Of a stretch of DNA of 64,000 nucleotides, positions 61,401 through 64,000 are shown in pieces (position 1 is the first letter of the stretch; every line of letters begins with the position of its first letter). The notes under the pieces were generated by a model that worked only from the letters and a program-made list of their open reading frames with translations, searched no databases and was not told the origin of the DNA. Origin of the DNA: Mycobacterium bourgelatii. Its GTDB lineage: Bacteria > Actinomycetota > Actinomycetes > Mycobacteriales > Mycobacteriaceae. The position numbers and the translations under genes were made by a program. The DNA lies in NCBI RefSeq assembly GCF_010723575.1, contig NZ_BLKZ01000001.1, positions 62,001 to 126,000 of the forward strand, given 5' to 3'.

Positions 61401-61600
61401 AAGCGATCGACAGACTTGCGGCGGTGCCGACCGAACCCGGCTTCGTGCTGCACGAACTGGCGGTGCTGCGGATGCGTGCCCTGCTCGCGCGTGCACGCGG
61501 CGACGAACCCGGTTATCGCGAGTTGGTGCAGCGTTTAGCCGCCGGGGCGCGCGCAGCCGAATTCATGGGATATCTGGCCCAGGCCCAACAAATGGGTTAG
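58424..61600 (+). CDS. Zinc-ribbon/class III nucleotidyl cyclase/AAA-type ATPase regulatory protein
   Basis: The 1,058-residue protein starts at GTG 58424. A zinc ribbon uses Cys8, Cys11, Cys22 and Cys25. A class III cyclase domain spans about 39-200 with metal-binding Asp47 (LFADVVR) and Asp91 (TGDGIMALFGAP). A P-loop ATPase follows, Walker A GGPGVGKTRLL near 263, then tetratricopeptide-like helices to the end, as in signal-transduction ATPases of the Rv1358/Rv0386 type but without the C-terminal LuxR helix. It may make cAMP in response to a bound ligand. I do not recall it beside Rv0313 in M. tuberculosis, so it is probably an insertion. Confidence 0.88.
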   Translation: MAATSPVCPSCGSEPRKGARFCDACGARLTLVVEPAEYKQVTVLFADVVRSMDIAAALGAERLREVMTELVNRSAAVVQRYGGTVDKFTGDGIMALFGAPITLEDHAFRACLAALDIQQEAKDLAVEVARLDGIDLRLRVGLNSGRVIAGEVGATHLGYTAVGAQVGMAQRMESAAPPGGVLLSESTARLVEHRVVLGERETVQIKGVDDGVPARRLLSADGECRRKPRHESRLVGREREMATVSAVLDRVANGHGTAVTVQGGPGVGKTRLLRETLTTARGIGFDTFVTYCESHTREIAFHVISRLLRAVLDIGGLGIEQARSRVRTAAPFVSAEDLVLLDDLLGVRDDHTPLPDVTPDARRRRLVELVNTLAVARAEPAVYVIEDTQWIDAASESMLAEFAATLPRTRALLLIAYRPEYRGPLSRIPGATAFSIAPLSDSHIYELINELLGEHPSVAGLPAVIAERAAGVPFCAEEIVRDLAERGELQGTPGAYVCVREVSEIHVPASIQAVVGARIDRLNAMSKRTLHAAAVIGARFDTTLLALLLDTTPDAVNLAPLIEAELVEVVPRATRVEYGFVHPLIQAVAYESQLKAGRSELHRRVAAVMQRTRGGFTGEEAAIVATQYAAAGDLHDAFEWHMQAATWYGARDIRAARQSWQCALRVADGLPEDEPDLLSMRIAPRALLCGSTFQVGGTPADTGFEELRELATLAGDKKSLVIGMAGHLTTLTFHSRHREAAEMASEFATLVESIGDPTITVGLFYAAAQSKWEAGEATESLRLAQRVIDLADGNPTMGNLLIGSPLAWALTVKGAAGMFLGRKGWRDDLRAGIVMARAVDAGARSYVQLYKYAAAIQNGAVQPTERDLALAAESLELAQRSGDDVALAYALLNRAMALLHNDFEAGGMECLVKAKDMFVSEQLPRALRRICDIEFARERTRAGDIDGATELATAVITEQFDTGEMIFRGPATAALVEALLARGSATDLDEAQKAIDRLAAVPTEPGFVLHELAVLRMRALLARARGDEPGYRELVQRLAAGARAAEFMGYLAQAQQMG

Positions 61601-61609
61601 CGCGACTGG

Positions 61610-62368
61610 TCAGCCCTGGGCGATCTCGTTGCCGTCGCCGGACTTGGAGATCGTCGGCGATCCCGTGTGGTAGATGATCTTGTTGTTGAAGCCGGAGGCG
61701 TCGAGCTTGTCGGCGGAGTCGACGGTCACCGTGTTCTCCATGCCGGACACGGTGACGCTCGCGCAGTGCCCGGTGAGTACGACGGTGTTGGAGATTCCGC
61801 TCACGGTGACGACGTTGTCGTTGCAGGCGATCGTCCGGTTCTCGTCGATGCCGGAGATGGAAAGCGGCGCGCCCTGCGGCGGGGCAGCGGTCGTCGGACC
61901 GGCGGTCGTGGGCCCGGGGGTCGGTGTTGCGGTCTTGGCGTCGGGAGGCGATGGCGCGGAGGTGGGCTCAGAAGGCGGGGCCGCAGTTCCGAACGTCTCC
62001 GAAATCGTCGGCACCGAGAAGTCGTTGCGGTGCAGCTGGTTGGACACGAAGAACGCAATGGCGCCGGCGACGCCCAGTGCGATCAGGACGAACAACGTGG
62101 CCAAGAGCCAAAACGCCCGCATCCCCGAGACCGATCGCGCGGTCGCACCCGGAAACGGGCTGCTGTATCCCGAGCCGTACGAGCCGTACGAGCCGTACGA
62201 GGGTGCCGAAGGTGTCATCGGCGGCGGCACCGGACCGGGCGGCGGAGGCGGGTACTGATACGCCTGGCCGCCATCGTCGTTGATGCCAATTTCGGACGCG
62301 CGGGCGACGTCGGCCAGAGGTTGCTCGAGCTGCCGGATGCGGGCTTCCGGGTCGTCCTCAGGGTTCAT
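61610..62368 (-). CDS. Membrane protein with C-terminal DUF3060-like domain
   Basis: From ATG 62368 it has 252 residues (Rv0314c is 220). N-terminal region about 1-80 is Pro/Tyr/Gly/Ser-rich with a SYGSYGSYGSGYSS repeat; one membrane helix lies near 86-108; a Pro/Thr-rich linker follows (about 125-165); the last 85 residues (ISGIDENRTIACNDNVVTVSGISNTVVLTGHC) match a DUF3060 beta-rich domain with paired Cys. The C-terminal domain is likely outside. An ATG at 62392 is in frame but the GGAG eight bases before 62368 favours the latter. Confidence 0.82.
   Translation of the reverse strand: MNPEDDPEARIRQLEQPLADVARASEIGINDDGGQAYQYPPPPPGPVPPPMTPSAPSYGSYGSYGSGYSSPFPGATARSVSGMRAFWLLATLFVLIALGVAGAIAFFVSNQLHRNDFSVPTISETFGTAAPPSEPTSAPSPPDAKTATPTPGPTTAGPTTAAPPQGAPLSISGIDENRTIACNDNVVTVSGISNTVVLTGHCASVTVSGMENTVTVDSADKLDASGFNNKIIYHTGSPTISKSGDGNEIAQG
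62172..62198. repeat. 9-base tandem repeat (three units) encoding SYG repeats
   Basis: GAGCCGTAC occurs three times without change (62172-62180, 62181-62189, 62190-62198). Read on the minus strand it encodes Gly-Ser-Tyr units of the N-terminal repeat in the DUF3060-like protein. Confidence 0.85.
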
Positions 62369-62436
62369 GAATCGATGCTCCCACACGCACATCGAACCGA
62401 GTAGGGAGCGAACAGTCTGCGCATAGGATCGCAGTC

Positions 62437-63456
62437 GTGGCCGACTTGCCGAACCGTCAGATTGTGTTGCGTCGTCGCCCGAAGGGGTTGGTTCAGCCCG
62501 GTGACACCGAGTTGATCACCCGGCCGGCACCCGAGCCGGGCGAAGGTGAGGCGTTGCTGCGCACCACGTATGTGGGCCTCGATGCCGCGGTCCGGACCTG
62601 GCTCGACGACCAGCCCAGCTACCTACCGCCGGTCCAGCTGGGCGAAGTTATCCGGGCGGCCGGGATCGGCGAGGTCGTCGAGACGCGTTGTGACGCTTAC
62701 GCCGTCGGCGACATCGTCACCACGCTGACGGGATTTCAGGAGTACGTGATCATTCGCGATGACGTATTCAGCACACCCATTCCCGGTGAGAGTGATCAGC
62801 TGGCCATCATGTCCGTCTACGGCCCCACCGGCGCCACCGCTTATTTCGGGATGACCGACATCGGGCGGCCGCAACCGGGTGAGACGGTGGTGGTTTCGGC
62901 GGCCGGAGGCGCGACCGGGTCTATTGCCGGTCAGATCGCCAAGATCGCGGGCGCCCGGGTGGTGGGCATCGCGGGTGGACCGGAGAAGTGCCGGGCCGTG
63001 GTTGAAGACTTCGGCTTCGACGCGTGCATCGACTACAAGGCGGGCAACCTGGCGGCCGCTCTCAAGGAGCACTGCCCGCGGCGCGTGGACGTCTACTTCG
63101 ACAACGTCGGCGGCCCGATACTGAACGCGGTACTGGGCCGGCTCGCACCGAAGGCGCGGGTGGTGTTGTGTGGGGTCATCTCCAGCTACTTGACCGGCGA
63201 GCATCCGGGCCCAGCAAACTACGTGAACCTGTTGTCCAAAACCGCACTCATGCAAGGCTTTAACGCACTCGACCAGTGGCACCGGTTCGACGAAGCCTTT
63301 GCGCACCTGCGCCAGTGGGAGGCTGACGGCCAGCTCAAGCATCGGCAAACTATTTTCGACGGCATCGAGTCGTGCATCGACGCGCTCAATGGGCTGTTCA
63401 CCGGCCTGAACATCGGTAAGACACTGGTCAAGCTGAGCGAACCAGAGTCCGCTTGA
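62437..63456 (+). CDS. NADP-dependent medium-chain oxidoreductase (CurA/prostaglandin-reductase-like)
   Basis: The 339-residue zinc-free MDR enzyme starts at GTG 62437. It has the N-terminal PTGR/CurA pattern (RQIVLRRRPKGLVQPGDTEL), GATGSIAGQIAKIAGARVVGIAGG near 157-180 as the NADP site, FDNVGGPILNAVL near 222 and VVLCGVISSYLTGEHPG near 243. It reduces activated double bonds of enones. The natural substrate is not known. It is 68 bp from the divergent membrane gene, and I recall no equivalent between Rv0314c and Rv0315. Confidence 0.87.
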   Translation: MADLPNRQIVLRRRPKGLVQPGDTELITRPAPEPGEGEALLRTTYVGLDAAVRTWLDDQPSYLPPVQLGEVIRAAGIGEVVETRCDAYAVGDIVTTLTGFQEYVIIRDDVFSTPIPGESDQLAIMSVYGPTGATAYFGMTDIGRPQPGETVVVSAAGGATGSIAGQIAKIAGARVVGIAGGPEKCRAVVEDFGFDACIDYKAGNLAAALKEHCPRRVDVYFDNVGGPILNAVLGRLAPKARVVLCGVISSYLTGEHPGPANYVNLLSKTALMQGFNALDQWHRFDEAFAHLRQWEADGQLKHRQTIFDGIESCIDALNGLFTGLNIGKTLVKLSEPESA

Positions 63457-63552
63457 GATGGGGTGGTGATCGGCAGGCCACCGTATCGAGACCGCTGAGC
63501 GAAAGTGCCGATCTCTCCGCGGCGCGGCGCGGACTGCTATCGTCCCATTCTT

Positions 63553-64000
63553 ATGCCTCAGATGGACCGTCGTCGCATGATCATGATGGCGGGATTCGGT
63601 GCCCTTGCGGCCGCGATCCCGGCCCCGAATGCCCTCGCCGACCCGTCTCGCCCGCAAACTCCTGCGGGTCCCCCGAAAGCTCCGCCCGCACCGCTCGCGC
63701 CCGCCGCCGGAGCGTCCGGCGGCTGGCTATGGCACGACGAATTCGACGGTCCGGCAGGCTCGGCGCCGGACCCGTCGAAGTGGGGCGTCTCCAACTTCCG
63801 GACGCCGATCCGAAACCCCGTCGGCTTCGACCGGCCGCAATTCTGGGGCCAGTACCGCGACAGCCGCGCAAATGTGTTCCTGGACGGCAACTCGAACCTG
63901 GTGCTGCGCGCCACCAGGGACGGCAACAGTTATTTCGGCGGGCTGGTTCACGGCCTCTGGCGCGGGGGTGTCGGGACCACCTGGGAAGCTCGGATCAAGT
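63553..64000 (+). CDS. Tat-exported GH16-type beta-glucanase (C-terminus beyond window)
   Basis: The ATG at 63553 opens a frame of 149 codons to the window edge, starting MPQMDRRRMIMMAGFGALAA. DRRRM followed by a hydrophobic run is a twin-arginine signal, with probable cleavage after ALA (about residue 29). After a Pro/Ala-rich linker the laminarinase-type GH16 fold begins at FDGPAGSAPDPSKWGV (about 64) and YFGGLVHGLWRGGVGTTWEARIK (about 127). The catalytic EXDXXE motif lies past the edge. It is Rv0315-like (294 residues), so about half is present. Confidence 0.93.
   Translation, partial: MPQMDRRRMIMMAGFGALAAAIPAPNALADPSRPQTPAGPPKAPPAPLAPAAGASGGWLWHDEFDGPAGSAPDPSKWGVSNFRTPIRNPVGFDRPQFWGQYRDSRANVFLDGNSNLVLRATRDGNSYFGGLVHGLWRGGVGTTWEARIK

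Overview
The window is high-GC actinobacterial DNA from a Mycobacterium. A complete ESX-3 type VII secretion locus (eccA3 to eccE3 with PE5, PPE4, esxG, esxH, espG3 and mycP3), PE/PPE proteins, an AAC(2')-Ic-type acetyltransferase and FadD/FadE genes make this clear. From memory of the M. tuberculosis map, gene order follows Rv0248c to Rv0315, but with clear differences. Not present here are cobU/cobQ1/PPE2 (expected after nirD), oplA/narU, vapC25 and PE_PGRS3/4 (expected before PPE3), and stf0 and the PE_PGRS5 block. Extra here are an isocitrate-lyase-like gene, a second narK, a small AT-rich island, a D-2-hydroxyacid dehydrogenase, an 1,058-residue cyclase/ATPase and a medium-chain reductase. 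A non-tuberculous mycobacterium fits best; I do not name a species.

Layout. 1-2664 (minus): succinate dehydrogenase 1 flavoprotein (cut by the window edge), its membrane anchor and a small partner. 2791-4123: isocitrate-lyase-family enzyme, a shared terminator, and an Hsp20 gene with an HspR-type (HAIR) operator. 4250-12771: nitrate/nitrite assimilation, with nirBD, an orphan TetR C-terminal domain, a sirohydrochlorin chelatase, a HemD-like regulator (NnaR type) and two tandem NarK transporters. 12843-16041 (minus): aac, pxpC, pxpB and an iron-type binding lipoprotein. 16068-24600: PolD-type polymerase, fadD2, a lineage-specific island (ribbon-helix-helix protein, AT-rich spacer, His/Gly/Trp-rich secreted protein, 20-bp inverted repeat), fadE6, a dehydrogenase and a hydrolase. 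24602-28203: two TetR regulators with a VOC enzyme, a membrane protein and an MpaB-type oxygenase.

28204-46158 is the metal-regulated core. PPE3 and its methyltransferase neighbour lie behind a Zur-like box. ESX-3 follows a 422-bp leader with one Zur-like and one IdeR-like box, so zinc and iron starvation should both induce secretion. Genes inside ESX-3 often overlap by 4 bp, which indicates translational coupling.

46145-64000 holds smaller units: alpha/beta hydrolase, tam, sulfatase, bluB, PAP2 phosphatase, L,D-transpeptidase-like protein, SnoaL-like protein, two proline-rich membrane proteins with a shared C-terminal motif, a zinc-ribbon/cyclase/AAA protein, a DUF3060-like membrane protein, a reductase and the start of a Tat-exported GH16 glucanase. 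I saw no tRNA, rRNA, CRISPR array or intact insertion sequence.
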